NCBI RefSeq assembly: GCF_900104595.1 | Contig: NZ_FNVY01000004.1 | Span: forward strand, 992,001 to 1,056,000 | Source of the DNA: Enterococcus timonensis | Lineage (GTDB): Bacteria; Bacillota; Bacilli; Lactobacillales; Enterococcaceae | Length of the DNA stretch: 64,000 nt | Reading direction: 5' to 3' | Shown: positions 9,491 through 18,300 of the stretch, piece after piece | Position numbering within the stretch: position 1 is the first letter of the stretch | Layout of the letters: each line of letters starts with the position of its first letter | Position numbers and translations under genes: made by a program | The notes under the pieces: generated by a model | Seen by the model: only the letters and a program-made list of their open reading frames with translations | What the model was told of the DNA's origin: nothing | The model's database searches: none

Positions 9491-10321
9491 TTAACCTTCC
9501 CTGTCATAAACCAAATTCCCAAAAGCCTTATTAGTAAGTCTCCCAATCTTCCCAGGTACATATCCTAACAGACGAATCAACCAGTTCATCCAAGAAAAAA
9601 GATAGATGTTCTTTCCATTTTCCTTAGCAATGTCTCTCACCATATGGCTTGTTCTGACATACTCATTATTTTGCGGAAAGAAAAAACCAGCATCCTGTTT
9701 ATCCACTCGCTCTTTGACAAACTCGCAAAGATTTCCGATATACAGCATCGATCGTTCATTTTTCACATCTGGGAACACGGGCAATTTATTAGCTATTTTT
9801 ACTAATTGTTGATAATTTCCTTTACTTCCCGGACCATAAATCATTGGCGGTCGCAAGATAGCCGCTTTAAAACTTTCTGTATTCAAAGGTTCCAAGCCAA
9901 CTTCAGCTTGCAGCTTACTATCCCCATAAAAATTGGACGGATTTGGTTTTGTTTCTCTAGTAATTACTCTTTTTTTATTAATGTTCGTCTCTTCACCGTA
10001 AATAATGATGGAACTCATATAAATAAACTGACCCGGTTTTCCAGCCAAGTCAGTCTGATATTTCTTAGCGGTCTCAATAGCCAGATCTGTGTTGACTGCG
10101 TAATATAATTTTTTCGTTTCTTCACTGACATTAGAAACATCAGCATGAGCAATCCCGGCAACATGGAAGAGTGAATCATACCCAGAAAAATCCTTCTCTT
10201 TCCAAGTCCCATCTTTCATATCAATCGTCTCAATCTGATACTCGTCACCAAATTGCGCCATATATTTCTCAAAGGAGGTGCCGATATAACTATTGGCGCC
10301 AGTAATTAAAATTTTCTTCAT
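9491..10321 (-). CDS. NAD-dependent epimerase/dehydratase (SDR) of capsule cluster
   Basis: A 276-residue extended SDR. The Rossmann motif is ITGANSYIGTSFEKY, followed by YDSLFHVAGIAH, MSSIIIYGE and the catalytic tyrosine/lysine in FYGDSKLQAE. It is shorter than GalE-type epimerases (about 330 residues), like the SDR commonly found beside the priming galactosyl-phosphate transferase in Firmicute EPS loci. ATG 10321 follows AGGAGGGG and begins 5 bp after the sugar transferase gene. It is not RmlD-like in its N-terminal motifs. The substrate is probably a UDP-sugar, by context. Confidence 0.75.
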   Translation of the reverse strand: MKKILITGANSYIGTSFEKYMAQFGDEYQIETIDMKDGTWKEKDFSGYDSLFHVAGIAHADVSNVSEETKKLYYAVNTDLAIETAKKYQTDLAGKPGQFIYMSSIIIYGEETNINKKRVITRETKPNPSNFYGDSKLQAEVGLEPLNTESFKAAILRPPMIYGPGSKGNYQQLVKIANKLPVFPDVKNERSMLYIGNLCEFVKERVDKQDAGFFFPQNNEYVRTSHMVRDIAKENGKNIYLFSWMNWLIRLLGYVPGKIGRLTNKAFGNLVYDREG

Positions 10322-10326
10322 CTCGA

Positions 10327-10941
10327 TTACTTCCCCTCCTTGTTATTTATTGTACCGGTGCCGCCTTCAACCACGCCATCTGATTTAAAGACGGCGCCGA
10401 TTGTGCCAAAGAAACATTTGATATCCAGCAGGAAGCTCATTTCCGCGACATATTTTCCATCAAGTTTTGCTTTGACATCGATAGCTAATTCATCTCGTCC
10501 ACTAATTTGTGCTAAACCAGTTAATCCTGGGCGTACATCATTTGCGCTGTATTTATCTCGTTCGCTAATTAAATCCTCTTGATTCCACAAACTTGGACGC
10601 GGTCCGATAATCGCCATATCGCCTTTTAGAATATTAACCATTTGCGGTAATTCATCAAGACTAGTTTTGCGCAAAAATTTTCCAACTTTTGTAATAAACA
10701 TATCGGGATCACCTAACAGATGTGTGGGCATTTCTTTTGGCGTGTCCGTCCGCATCGTTCGGAATTTATAAATTTGAAAAAAAGTTTTACGTTGTCCGAC
10801 TCTTTTTTGTTGAAAAATTACCGGCCCTTTTGAATCAAGTTTAATTGCAATAATAATTGCTAGAAAAACCGGTGAAAGTACGATTAAACCCACCAAGGAC
10901 AACAAAAAATCTAATAGTCGTTTGAAAAAGTGTTGATACAT
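10327..10941 (-). CDS. Priming sugar-1-phosphate transferase (undecaprenyl-phosphate)
   Basis: A 204-residue short-form bacterial sugar transferase (PF02397 type): one N-terminal membrane segment (LLDFLLSLVGLIVLSPVFLAIII) followed by the cytosolic catalytic core with FQQKRVGQ, IYKFRTMR, LRKTSLDELPQ, GDMAIIGPRP and RPGLTGLAQISGR. It lacks the multi-span N-terminus of CpsE/WbaP. It starts the repeat unit by moving a hexose- or HexNAc-1-phosphate onto undecaprenyl phosphate. It follows the dehydratase gene closely, and its RBS merges AGGTGAGGGA with the ATG. Confidence 0.92.
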   Translation of the reverse strand: MYQHFFKRLLDFLLSLVGLIVLSPVFLAIIIAIKLDSKGPVIFQQKRVGQRKTFFQIYKFRTMRTDTPKEMPTHLLGDPDMFITKVGKFLRKTSLDELPQMVNILKGDMAIIGPRPSLWNQEDLISERDKYSANDVRPGLTGLAQISGRDELAIDVKAKLDGKYVAEMSFLLDIKCFFGTIGAVFKSDGVVEGGTGTINNKEGK

Positions 10942-10949
10942 TCCCTCAC

Positions 10950-12770
10950 CTACTTACTAGATTCTCGGGCGAACTTGATTAGTTCTTCCGATAATTTTTG
11001 GTCATCATGTTTTGGTAATCCTTCGACGAACGCGCGAATTTCAGGGCGCGTGAAGCCGTGGACGGATCCGATAAATATTTTATCGAAAACTTGTTTTTGA
11101 TTTTTTTCTTTATCGACTAACAACGTTTCGTAAAGTTTTTCTCCAGGTCGAATGCCGGTTTCAAGAATTTTAATTTCGTCTTCGGTATATCCTGACAAAG
11201 CAATCATCTTTTTAGCGAGATCAACAATTTTCACTGGTTCGCCCATATCAAGAATAAAAATTTCACCACCGCGAGCCAAAGTACCGGCTTGTAGTACTAG
11301 ACGGCTAGCTTCTGGAATGGTCATAAAGTAACGGGTCATCCGAAAATCAGTCACCGTCACGGGACCACCTTTAGCAATTTGTTCTTTAAACAACGGAATC
11401 ACAGAACCACGACTGCCCAAAACATTTCCAAAACGAACAGCAACAAACTTGGTTCCGTTGGCTTCATTTGGTTCATTCATACTAGTAACAATCATTTCGG
11501 CGATTCGTTTGCTGGCTCCCATCACGTTCGGCGGGTTGACTGCTTTATCCGTCGAAATCATAACGAATTTTTCAGCGCCAATTGCTTTAGCAGCTTCAGC
11601 CACATTGCGAGTACCGTAAATATTATTTTTCACTGCTTCAGTAGGATTCCATTGCATCATGGGCACATGTTTGTGGGCGGCCGCATGATAAATAATTTCC
11701 GGCCGGTATTCTTCCATTAAGTAAAAGATTCGCTCGCGATCTTGCACATCGGCAATAATCGGTATAAATTCGGTATCTTTTTCTTTAAAATTATTCGTAA
11801 GTTCACGATGAATTTGATAGATAGAGTTTTCACCATGACCTAAAAGCAAAATTCTTTTTGGAGTAAAACGCATCAGTTGGCGTGTGATCTCGGAACCAAT
11901 TGATCCGCCGGCACCCGTGACTAAAATTGTTTTTCCGTTGACGTCATCAGAAATTTTTTCCATGTCGAGTTTAATTTCTTCCCGACCTAAGACATCCACC
12001 ACGTCAACATCTCGTAATTTAGAAACAGAAATATTCCCATTGGCAATTTCTTCAATAAAAGGTAATGTATTTAATTTGACTTTCAAAGGGGAAACTAGGC
12101 TAATGATTCGTTCATATTCTTGCGGTTGAATGGAAGGTACGGCGATAGTCACCATTTGAATATTGTATTCTTCAATTAAAGCAGGCAAATCATTGGTGGT
12201 GCCGACTACCTTAACCCCTTGGAAATAAATTTCTTTCTTATTCGGATCGTCATCTACAAAAGCTACTAGATCGATATTCCGATTCACAGAATTATTAATA
12301 CTCCGGGCCAAAACTCCCCCCGCCGCACCGGCGCCCACAATAATTGTCCGCATCGCGTTAGGCGCTAGCTGATTTTGGTGAATTTTACGTTCATTTATAA
12401 TCCGCCAAGTTAAACGACTCCCGATAATTAAGAAAGTAGTCATCAGATAACTCAAGAAAATGTAACGTCTTGAAAATGTTGTTTCTAAAATAAATCCTAA
12501 CGCAAAATAAACCACTAAAAAGCTCGAGGTGGTCGCCATGAAAATGGCCACCAATTCCTTTAAGCTGGTGTAGCGGTTAATTCGTTGAAATACTTTAAAT
12601 AATGCTGCAAAAATCCAGTAAGCAATTATTTGAGCAATCACTGACTTCACCATAAATTGAAATCCCGGATGGACAAATGGATCCAAAAACATATCAGAAA
12701 TTACATTTGCGATAATAATTAAAATAGCATCTATAACGACTAATGAAGCAATTTTTTGTTTTCTATTCAT
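10950..12770 (-). CDS. Membrane nucleotide-sugar 4,6-dehydratase (CapD/EpsC type)
   Basis: About 606 residues: four N-terminal membrane helices, a first Rossmann domain (IIVGAGAAGGVLARSI) and a second SDR domain (LVTGAGGSIGSEITRQ). The active site STDKAVNPPNVMGASKR has Met where the usual Tyr stands, as in FlaA1/PglF/EpsC-type UDP-GlcNAc 4,6-dehydratases. Length matches the family. The start is ATG 12770; a TTG at 12782 lies only about four bases from GGAG, so the start is not certain. It probably makes a UDP-4-keto-6-deoxy sugar used by the priming transferase. Confidence 0.88.
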   Translation of the reverse strand: MNRKQKIASLVVIDAILIIIANVISDMFLDPFVHPGFQFMVKSVIAQIIAYWIFAALFKVFQRINRYTSLKELVAIFMATTSSFLVVYFALGFILETTFSRRYIFLSYLMTTFLIIGSRLTWRIINERKIHQNQLAPNAMRTIIVGAGAAGGVLARSINNSVNRNIDLVAFVDDDPNKKEIYFQGVKVVGTTNDLPALIEEYNIQMVTIAVPSIQPQEYERIISLVSPLKVKLNTLPFIEEIANGNISVSKLRDVDVVDVLGREEIKLDMEKISDDVNGKTILVTGAGGSIGSEITRQLMRFTPKRILLLGHGENSIYQIHRELTNNFKEKDTEFIPIIADVQDRERIFYLMEEYRPEIIYHAAAHKHVPMMQWNPTEAVKNNIYGTRNVAEAAKAIGAEKFVMISTDKAVNPPNVMGASKRIAEMIVTSMNEPNEANGTKFVAVRFGNVLGSRGSVIPLFKEQIAKGGPVTVTDFRMTRYFMTIPEASRLVLQAGTLARGGEIFILDMGEPVKIVDLAKKMIALSGYTEDEIKILETGIRPGEKLYETLLVDKEKNQKQVFDKIFIGSVHGFTRPEIRAFVEGLPKHDDQKLSEELIKFARESSK

Positions 12771-12821
12771 TCTAAAAACCAACTTTCTCCCTAAAATACA
12801 CTTTTGGTTTTCCGTAGTCGT

Positions 12822-13589
12822 TTAAAACCACAAAAAGCCTTTCTTTTGTCCAATTTTCGAAAACTCCGGACGAATCACGTCATCGCCGTTGAGTACCCTG
12901 CGTGATATGCCTTCAAAAGCCTCCACTTTTTCCGGACCGAACTTATTCAAAATTTCTGCGTATGCTTCTTTTAAATAAAAAGTGCGGCGCTTGATATGAT
13001 GGGCATCACTAGCTACCATTTGCACCAAGTTGTGTTCCACCATATCATGTGCGGTTTGCTGAATCTCTTTACCAAAAATTCCCACAATACTTGGGGCGGT
13101 TAATTGTGCCAAGCAACCCATGTCCAGATATTCAATTAGGGCGTTAGGATCTTTGATAAACGTTCCATTGCGCTCGGGATGAACAATAATTGGTGTTTTT
13201 CCGGCAGCCAAAAGTTCACCTAAAACTCTTATGGCATAACTGGGCGCTTCCCGGGTAGGAAATTCAATTAAAATATACCGATCACCGACGTCACAAAACA
13301 AAATATCATTTTTATTAATTTCATTCATAATTTCAGGGAAAATGCGGACTTCTTGTCCTTCGTAAAGTGTCAAAGGAATTTCTCTAAGATCTAATTCTTT
13401 TTGCAATTCGTCAACTTTTTCCATGACGCTGGCCTTAGAATTAATATATTTTCCATTATGATGATGTGGGGTGCAAAGAATATGAGTAATTCCCTGGCTG
13501 ACTGCTTTACGGGCAAGATTAAGCGCATCATCGAGGTTGGCCGAGCCATCATCGATACCTGGCAAAATATGACAGTGGAGATCTAACAT
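12822..13589 (-). CDS. cpsB: Capsule tyrosine phosphatase CpsB/CapC (PHP family)
   Basis: A 255-residue Mn-dependent PHP phosphatase. Metal ligands are visible as DLHCHILPGIDDGS at the N-terminus, CTPHHHNG, VHPERN and SDAHH, with the spacing of CpsB/YwqE. It dephosphorylates the tyrosine kinase CpsD and so tunes chain length. ATG 13589 follows GAAGGTG. It is separated from cpsD by about 310 bp that carry two large palindromes, the only wide gap in this operon. Confidence 0.93.
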   Translation of the reverse strand: MLDLHCHILPGIDDGSANLDDALNLARKAVSQGITHILCTPHHHNGKYINSKASVMEKVDELQKELDLREIPLTLYEGQEVRIFPEIMNEINKNDILFCDVGDRYILIEFPTREAPSYAIRVLGELLAAGKTPIIVHPERNGTFIKDPNALIEYLDMGCLAQLTAPSIVGIFGKEIQQTAHDMVEHNLVQMVASDAHHIKRRTFYLKEAYAEILNKFGPEKVEAFEGISRRVLNGDDVIRPEFSKIGQKKGFLWF

Positions 13590-13673
13590 TTTTTTTGCAC
13601 CTTCTTTCTTTTGGTTGGTTGTAAGACTATGTAGCGTTGAGGAGTGCTCAACGTTTTTGTGGTGGTGATGGGC
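13590..13673. other. Spacer upstream of cpsB with a short hairpin
   Basis: The stretch 13590-13900 between cpsD and cpsB has no gene. Its cpsB-proximal part holds CGTTGAG-N5-CTCAACG at about 13636-13654, followed on the plus strand by TTTTT. No plus-strand gene ends here, so on the operon strand it is simply a hairpin in the transcript. The rest of the gap is occupied by two larger palindromes listed separately. Confidence 0.4.
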
Positions 13674-13780
13674 GGGCTTTTTCTGTCAGCGGCTAGGCAA
13701 AAAGATAAAATCTCTGACGAATGTTCCATTCGTTTTCGATTTTCCTATTTTGCTACGCCCCTCCCGACAGAAAAAGCACC
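13674..13780. repeat. Large imperfect palindrome A, between cpsD and cpsB
   Basis: About 107 bp. It opens with GGGCTTTTTCTGTC and closes with GACAGAAAAAGCACC, so the outer arms pair over about 14 bp. Inside, GATAAAATC on the left pairs with GATTTTCCTATTTTG-type sequence on the right, and the apex holds CGAATG-TTC-CATTCG. The inner core matches the units at 17131-17500. It is transcribed within the operon and would fold as a long hairpin. No ORF is present. Confidence 0.7.
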
Positions 13781-13790
13781 TGGGTTGAAC

Positions 13791-13899
13791 GGGCTTTTTG
13801 TGCTAGTGCTTGGAAAATAGACCGAATACTTGCTGTCGGCTTTGCCGACATTCACCATTCGCCTAATTTTCTATGTCACTAACCAGCACAAAAAGCACC
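13791..13899. repeat. Large imperfect palindrome B, between cpsD and cpsB
   Basis: About 109 bp. It opens with GGGCTTTTTGTGCTAGTG and closes with CACTAACCAGCACAAAAAGC, and the tip is GTCGGC-TTT-GCCGAC. It is related to palindrome A in its GGGCTTTTT/AAAAAGCACC termini and in its GAAAATAGA / CTAATTTTCTAT internal blocks, but the arm bases between differ and still pair. It begins 2 bp after the cpsD stop codon and might act as a 3' stabiliser or partial attenuator for the upstream part of the operon. Confidence 0.7.
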
Positions 13900-13900
13900 T

Positions 13901-14596
13901 TTATTTATACTCGTATTCGTAATAGGCGCCGTTGGTTCCGCGTTCTACTCCGTTGAAGACGACTCCTAGGACGTTGGCGTTGACGATATCTAGTAATTTT
14001 TTAGCGTTAGCTAAAGCGCTTTTGTTAGTTACTTTTTGGCGAACGGCTAGGATTGTGCCATCTGTTTTAACGGCCATTACTTGGGCGTCGGTGACCGCGA
14101 CAACGGGTGGCATATCAAAAATCACTAAGTCAAATTGATTTTCAACCGCTGCGATTAAATCGGTCATGCGTTGGCTGCCTAAAAGTTCAGCTGGATTTGG
14201 TGGCTTAGGTCCAGAAGTTAAGACTTTTAAATTTTCGGTAACAGTGGTTTGACAAACTTCATTAATGTCCAATCCGCGATTACTTAATAAACTGGATAAC
14301 CCGCGGCCATTGGTTAAACCGAAAGTTTTATGAACGGTTGGTTTTCTTAAGTCGGCATCGACTAGTAACACTTTTAAACCGCTAGTAGCAAAAACAACAG
14401 CCAAATTTGCTGAAGTCGTTGATTTGCCTTCTGAAGGACCGGATGAAGTGATGACGATTGATTTTAATTTTTGGTCCACCATGGCAAATTGAATATTCGT
14501 TCGAATCGTCCGGTATTGTTCAGTGATTGTTGAACTTTGATCGATTAAGGTAATTAAGTTAACGCCATTATGAGTATCTTTAATTTTTTTAGCCAT
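13901..14596 (-). CDS. cpsD: Capsule tyrosine kinase CpsD/CapB (BY-kinase)
   Basis: A 231-residue cytosolic BY-kinase. Walker A is SSGPSEGKSTTSANLA, Walker A' is LLVDADLRKPT and Walker B is LVIFDMPPV. The C-terminal tail carries a tyrosine cluster (YYEYEY) that is autophosphorylated. It needs the membrane partner CpsC, encoded just upstream, and is reversed by CpsB. ATG 14596 follows AGGAGG, 9 bp after cpsC. Confidence 0.95.
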   Translation of the reverse strand: MAKKIKDTHNGVNLITLIDQSSTITEQYRTIRTNIQFAMVDQKLKSIVITSSGPSEGKSTTSANLAVVFATSGLKVLLVDADLRKPTVHKTFGLTNGRGLSSLLSNRGLDINEVCQTTVTENLKVLTSGPKPPNPAELLGSQRMTDLIAAVENQFDLVIFDMPPVVAVTDAQVMAVKTDGTILAVRQKVTNKSALANAKKLLDIVNANVLGVVFNGVERGTNGAYYEYEYK

Positions 14597-14605
14597 CGTA
14601 TCCTC

Positions 14606-15400
14606 CTAAACCCGTGTCCGTGAGCGCCGGGAAATTTCTTTGTCGCCATTTTCTGTTGGCCGTGGCGTACTGTTTCCATTGCTTGGTCTTGGAGCAACTT
14701 TTTTCAATTTGACGCTGAGTTCTTTAGCCGTCATCTCTTGCACACTTCCCAAAATCACTAAGCCCAACTCGTCTTGAATAAAGCGATTGTCTTTGACCGT
14801 TTTGTCTAGTAATTCTATTAGAAAAGCAATCCCGACACCAATCATTAAGCCTAAGACTAAACCAATGGCGATATTTAATTTTTTATTTGGGGAAACGGGC
14901 GTCAAGTTAGCTTCGGCATCAGAAATTACTGATACTTTATCGACTTTCAAAATCTCGATGACTTTTTCTTGGAAAACAGCTGCTGTGATATTGGCGATTG
15001 CTTCTGCTTCGTACGCATTGTCAGATGTGGCCACTATCGAAAACATTTGTGAATTTTGTGATTGCGTAACATTAATCATGCCATTTAAAGTCCCAACTGA
15101 TCCTTTAAAATTATTTTCTGCCTCAGCACGCGTTTGTACTTCGGATAATACGGCGTTGCCTTTAATTAAATCTTTATACGTGTTGAGCATCATTAAGTTA
15201 GCATTGACATCATTGACACTGGTCTGCTCGCTTTGGGGCAAAGTGACAATCAATTGTGCCTCGGAACTGTATTTAGGAGTAATGATGAAAAAAGTCAGGA
15301 ATCCTGCTAACAGCGTCCCCACCACCGTCATAATTAAAATTAAACCTAATCTTTTTTTCAAAATGCCAAAAATTTCTCCCAAACTAATCGTTTCTTCCAT
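14606..15400 (-). CDS. cpsC: Capsule chain-length/kinase activator CpsC (Wzz family)
   Basis: About 264 residues: a Wzz domain with membrane helices near residues 20-40 and 175-195, the extracytoplasmic loop between them, and a basic C-terminal tail ending RSRTRV. It is the transmembrane adaptor that activates CpsD. The start is ATG 15400, immediately behind GGAGG; the longer TTG frame from 15412 would include the RBS in the gene. The proline-containing motif VSPNKKLNIAIG before the second helix is characteristic. Confidence 0.93.
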   Translation of the reverse strand: MEETISLGEIFGILKKRLGLILIMTVVGTLLAGFLTFFIITPKYSSEAQLIVTLPQSEQTSVNDVNANLMMLNTYKDLIKGNAVLSEVQTRAEAENNFKGSVGTLNGMINVTQSQNSQMFSIVATSDNAYEAEAIANITAAVFQEKVIEILKVDKVSVISDAEANLTPVSPNKKLNIAIGLVLGLMIGVGIAFLIELLDKTVKDNRFIQDELGLVILGSVQEMTAKELSVKLKKVAPRPSNGNSTPRPTENGDKEISRRSRTRV

Positions 15401-15458
15401 TACTTCCTCCAAAAAATATAATTTTTTCTTCTATTCATATGTTCTCAGTAAATCAACT

Positions 15459-16523
15459 TTACTGAACTTGCGTTAACTCGGTTGAAATTAAATTGTGAAT
15501 TCGCGTAATTTCTTCAGTCGTTGGTTGTTGATAATAAATTCCCGTTTCACCAATTGAGCCATCTGACAGGCCACCAGGGGCGGTCATTTGTTCAGAGGTA
15601 ATTGTTCCAAAAGCATCGCGATAGTTTAGTGCGACATCTTTCATTTGATCCCAAGTCAAATCGGTTTTCATATTGTTAGAAATCGCCGAAAGAATTGTTT
15701 GATATTGGGTGACATTATTTAAAGATAAAGTCTTTTTGACAATTGCTTCAATCACATCACGTTGCCGACCTTGCCGACCGAAGTCCCCATTAGGATCGTC
15801 ATAACGCATCCGAATGTAAGCAAGCGCCGTTTCACCAGAAAGATAAACGGGGCCTTTTGTAAATGTCACGCCAGTAATCGTAAAGTCTAGCGGATTTTGC
15901 ACCTCGATACCACCAATAGCATCCACTAAATCTTCCAAACCCTTCATATTAATTTGCACATAATGATCAAGGGGCACATCTAGTAAATTTTCAACAGACG
16001 CAATCGACATCGCCGCACCGCCAAATGCGTAGGCGTGGTTTAATTTATCGCTTGTGCCGTAACCGACGATTTCCGTGTAAATATCACGCGGAATCGAGGT
16101 CAAGGTTGTTTTTTTCGTATTGGGATTAATCGTAGCCACCATAATCGTATCGGAACGCCCTTGTTCCGTCCGTCCTAATTCGCCAGTATCAATTCCTAAA
16201 AGCAAAACAGAAAATGGATCTTGCTGTTCCATAGTCACTGTTTCTTCAGTTGGCCGTTTCGTGGGCTCAATGCGCTCGACAGTTTCGTGAACCTCATTGA
16301 CTGCGCCTTTCACATCAAAATACATCTTAGCAAATACCGCCGCTCCGGCAATAATAATAACGGCTAAAATGCCTAAAATAATAAGTAAAACTCGTTTACC
16401 GACACTTTTTTTCTTTTTCTTTTTAACCCGCACTCTTTGCAGTGGTGCTTGGGAATTATTTTCTTTAGAAGGTTCTGTCTGATCGTTTTTTTGATTATCT
16501 AATGGGGATTGATTGTCTGCCAT
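15459..16523 (-). CDS. LytR-CpsA-Psr (LCP) family wall polymer ligase
   Basis: A 354-residue type II membrane protein. A lysine-rich cytoplasmic N-terminus (KKKKKKSVGKR) precedes one membrane helix (about residues 43-68), then the LCP domain with LLGIDTG, RSDTIMVATI, SIPRDIYTEI, KLNHAYAFGG and IRMRYDDPNGDFGRQGRQRDVI. LCP enzymes attach undecaprenyl-linked teichoic acids or capsule to peptidoglycan, and the Arg/Asp residues that hold the polyprenyl pyrophosphate are present. It is the first gene of the capsule operon. A TATAAT -10 lies about 70 bp upstream. Confidence 0.92.
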   Translation of the reverse strand: MADNQSPLDNQKNDQTEPSKENNSQAPLQRVRVKKKKKKSVGKRVLLIILGILAVIIIAGAAVFAKMYFDVKGAVNEVHETVERIEPTKRPTEETVTMEQQDPFSVLLLGIDTGELGRTEQGRSDTIMVATINPNTKKTTLTSIPRDIYTEIVGYGTSDKLNHAYAFGGAAMSIASVENLLDVPLDHYVQINMKGLEDLVDAIGGIEVQNPLDFTITGVTFTKGPVYLSGETALAYIRMRYDDPNGDFGRQGRQRDVIEAIVKKTLSLNNVTQYQTILSAISNNMKTDLTWDQMKDVALNYRDAFGTITSEQMTAPGGLSDGSIGETGIYYQQPTTEEITRIHNLISTELTQVQ

Positions 16524-16817
16524 GCTTACACCTCGTATAATTTCATGAATTTTTTATCTTTTCTTTTAATAAATTTCAGGCGATTAGCTAAATTATAGCA
16601 CAAAGGTTTCGGAAAAAAATGAAAAAATCATAAAAAAACAAGCTTGGTATAGACATTCCTTCAAAAAAAGTCAACTTACAAAATATTTTTCGTAAAATAT
16701 GGTCAAAATAAAAAAAGAAAAGCCTTTCATTCTATTTTTAAGGTTTTTTTTATAGAAACATAAAATATTAAATTTATGTTACAAAGATTACTAAACAATT
16801 GCAATGAAAAAAATACA
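16524..16817. other. AT-rich intergenic region between LCP gene and csp
   Basis: The stretch holds the probable capsule promoter (-10 TATAAT, minus strand, 16592-16597; the -35 is weak) and a possible A/T-flanked stem, AAAAGCCTT...AAGGTTTTTTTT, at about 16709-16753. Nothing else is recognisable. No ORF with an RBS is seen on either strand. Confidence 0.4.
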
Positions 16818-16847
16818 CAAAAAAACCCCGCGAGAATCTCGCAAGGT
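16818..16847 (-). terminator. Rho-independent terminator of csp
   Basis: On the minus strand CCTTGCGAG-ATT-CTCGCGGGG forms a nine-pair stem followed by a run of seven T. It lies 11 bases past the csp stop codon. Confidence 0.85.
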
Positions 16848-16857
16848 TAAAAAGTTT

Positions 16858-17058
16858 TTAAGCTCTTGTAACGTCAGCTGCTTGAGGTCCACGAGCGCCT
16901 TCAACGATATTGAAGTTCACTGCTTGTCCTTCTTCTAGAGATTTGAAGCCGTCGCCTTGGATTGCGGAGAAATGTACGAAGATATCGTCGCCACCGTCAA
17001 CCGTAATAAAACCAAAACCTTTTTCGTTGTTAAACCATTTTACTGTACCATGTTCCAT
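16858..17058 (-). CDS. Cold shock protein (CspA family)
   Basis: A 66-residue OB-fold nucleic-acid chaperone with both RNA-binding motifs: KGFGFITV (RNP1) and DIFVHFSAI (RNP2), and the usual [16 protein letters not shown] start. It binds single-stranded RNA and melts structures. ATG 17058 follows GGAGG. It is a single-gene unit with its own terminator. Directly upstream lies the tandem palindrome array (17131-17500), so any csp promoter must lie between that array and the gene. Confidence 0.97.
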   Translation of the reverse strand: MEHGTVKWFNNEKGFGFITVDGGDDIFVHFSAIQGDGFKSLEEGQAVNFNIVEGARGPQAADVTRA

Positions 17059-17130
17059 TTGTTATTGCCTCCAATTGTTTACTGGGTTTTTCTCCCAGTA
17101 ACATTATACGATAGAAAAGGTTTTCTTACA

Positions 17131-17500
17131 ATAGGTTGTCGAAGGAATGATTAACGCTGTAGAAAATTAGGAATTCTGAGGACGAATGTTTCATTCGCCG
17201 GAAGAATTATCTATTTTCCTAAGCGTTATTCCTAAGACACCGTTAAATAGGTTATGTTAAGAGCGACAAATATCGTAGGAAAATAGGAAAATTTTTTAAA
17301 ATTGCTTTTTAATTTTGAAAGAATTTTATCTTTTTCCCTAGATATTGCTCTTAACATACCGATAATAGGTTATTGAAAGTGCGTTAAGTGGTGTAGAGAA
17401 TTAGGAAAATTTTTCGAAAATCCCGATTTTGGATTTTTAAAAATTTTATCTATTCTCCTAACCACTGCACTTGAAATACCGTTAAATAGGTTGTCGAAGG
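17131..17500. repeat. Tandem array of three large imperfect palindromes
   Basis: Three units of about 118 bp sit head to tail (about 17131-17248, 17249-17366, 17367-17484), each an imperfect inverted repeat. The joints read ACCGTTAAATAGGTT, ACCGATAATAGGTT and ACCGTTAAATAGGTT. The 15-mer ATAGGTTGTCGAAGG flanks the whole array exactly at 17131-17145 and 17486-17500. The inner parts are shared (left GTAG-AAAATTAGGAAAATT, right AATTTTATCTATTTTCCTA), while the outer 15-20 bp differ between units yet stay complementary within each unit. There is no ORF. Palindromes A and B at 13674-13899 belong to the same family. Confidence 0.85.
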
Positions 17501-17510
17501 CCTCTTTCAA

Positions 17511-17540
17511 AAAACAAAAAAACTCGGCGTTAGCCGAGTT
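17511..17540 (-). terminator. Rho-independent terminator of sodA
   Basis: AACTCGGC-N4-GCCGAGTT is a perfect eight-pair stem, followed on the minus strand by a T-rich run. It lies just after the sodA stop codon. Confidence 0.88.
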
Positions 17541-17554
17541 CTCCCGCGGTACAT

Positions 17555-18163
17555 CTATTTGGCGGCGGCAAAAAGTTCGTTGACTTTTTCCCAGTTGACC
17601 ACATTCCAAAACGCATCTACGTAATCAGGTCGCACATTTTTGTAATTTAAGTAGTAGGCATGTTCCCAAACGTCAATCCCTAAAATAGGTTTTTTGCCGT
17701 CCGTTAACGGATTGTCTTGGTTTAAAGTCGAAACCACGGCCAACTTGTCACCATCAACAACAAGCCAAGCCCAGCCAGATCCAAAGCGACCTGTTGCTGC
17801 TTTTTTCATTTCTGCTTTTAAATCGTCAAAGGATCCGAAAGCTTCATCAATAGCTGCAGCTACATCTCCAGTTGGTTTTCCACCAGCATTTGGCGCCATC
17901 ATTTCCCAGAATAAGCTGTGGTTGTAATGTCCCCCGCCGTTATTTTGGACTGCGGTTTTCACTTCAGCTGGCAAATCATTGAGATTAGCGATCAATTCTT
18001 CAATTGATTTGGCAGAAAGTTCCGGATAATTTTCCAAAGCTTTATTCAAATTAGTGACATACGCTTGGTGATGTTTGTCATGGTGAAGCTTCATGGTTTC
18101 CGTATCGATGGTTGGTTCTAAAGCTGAGTAATCATAAGGCAATGCAGGTAATTCAAAAGACAT
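17555..18163 (-). CDS. sodA: Superoxide dismutase, Mn/Fe family
   Basis: A 202-residue enzyme converting superoxide to peroxide. The metal ligands are present: the first His in [13 protein letters not shown], the second in [11 protein letters not shown], and the Asp/His pair in [15 protein letters not shown]. The DVWEHAYY signature and GSGWAWLVV are intact. The Gln in the [12 protein letters not shown] and later QDNPL region suggests a Mn-using type. ATG 18163 follows AAGGAGG. It is monocistronic and cytosolic. Confidence 0.97.
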   Translation of the reverse strand: MSFELPALPYDYSALEPTIDTETMKLHHDKHHQAYVTNLNKALENYPELSAKSIEELIANLNDLPAEVKTAVQNNGGGHYNHSLFWEMMAPNAGGKPTGDVAAAIDEAFGSFDDLKAEMKKAATGRFGSGWAWLVVDGDKLAVVSTLNQDNPLTDGKKPILGIDVWEHAYYLNYKNVRPDYVDAFWNVVNWEKVNELFAAAK

Positions 18164-18300
18164 GGTGGTTCCTCCTTAAAATTTTTTTTCTTACTAAAGA
18201 TAAACATATCATGAATTCTATTTCCGGCAAAAAATAATGCTTGTGCTTTTTGTACAATGATTTTTCTTCTATATAAAATACGCCATTCAGGCAACCTCGA

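Noticed and set aside
9491-10321. SDR of the first cluster as the missing RmlD
   Set aside because: Its N-terminal and active-site segments look like epimerases beside priming transferases, not like dTDP-4-dehydrorhamnose reductase.
14787-15476. 229-residue plus-strand frame antisense to cpsC
   Set aside because: No RBS, low-complexity Ser/Thr/Ile composition, and it lies wholly opposite a clear Wzz-family gene.
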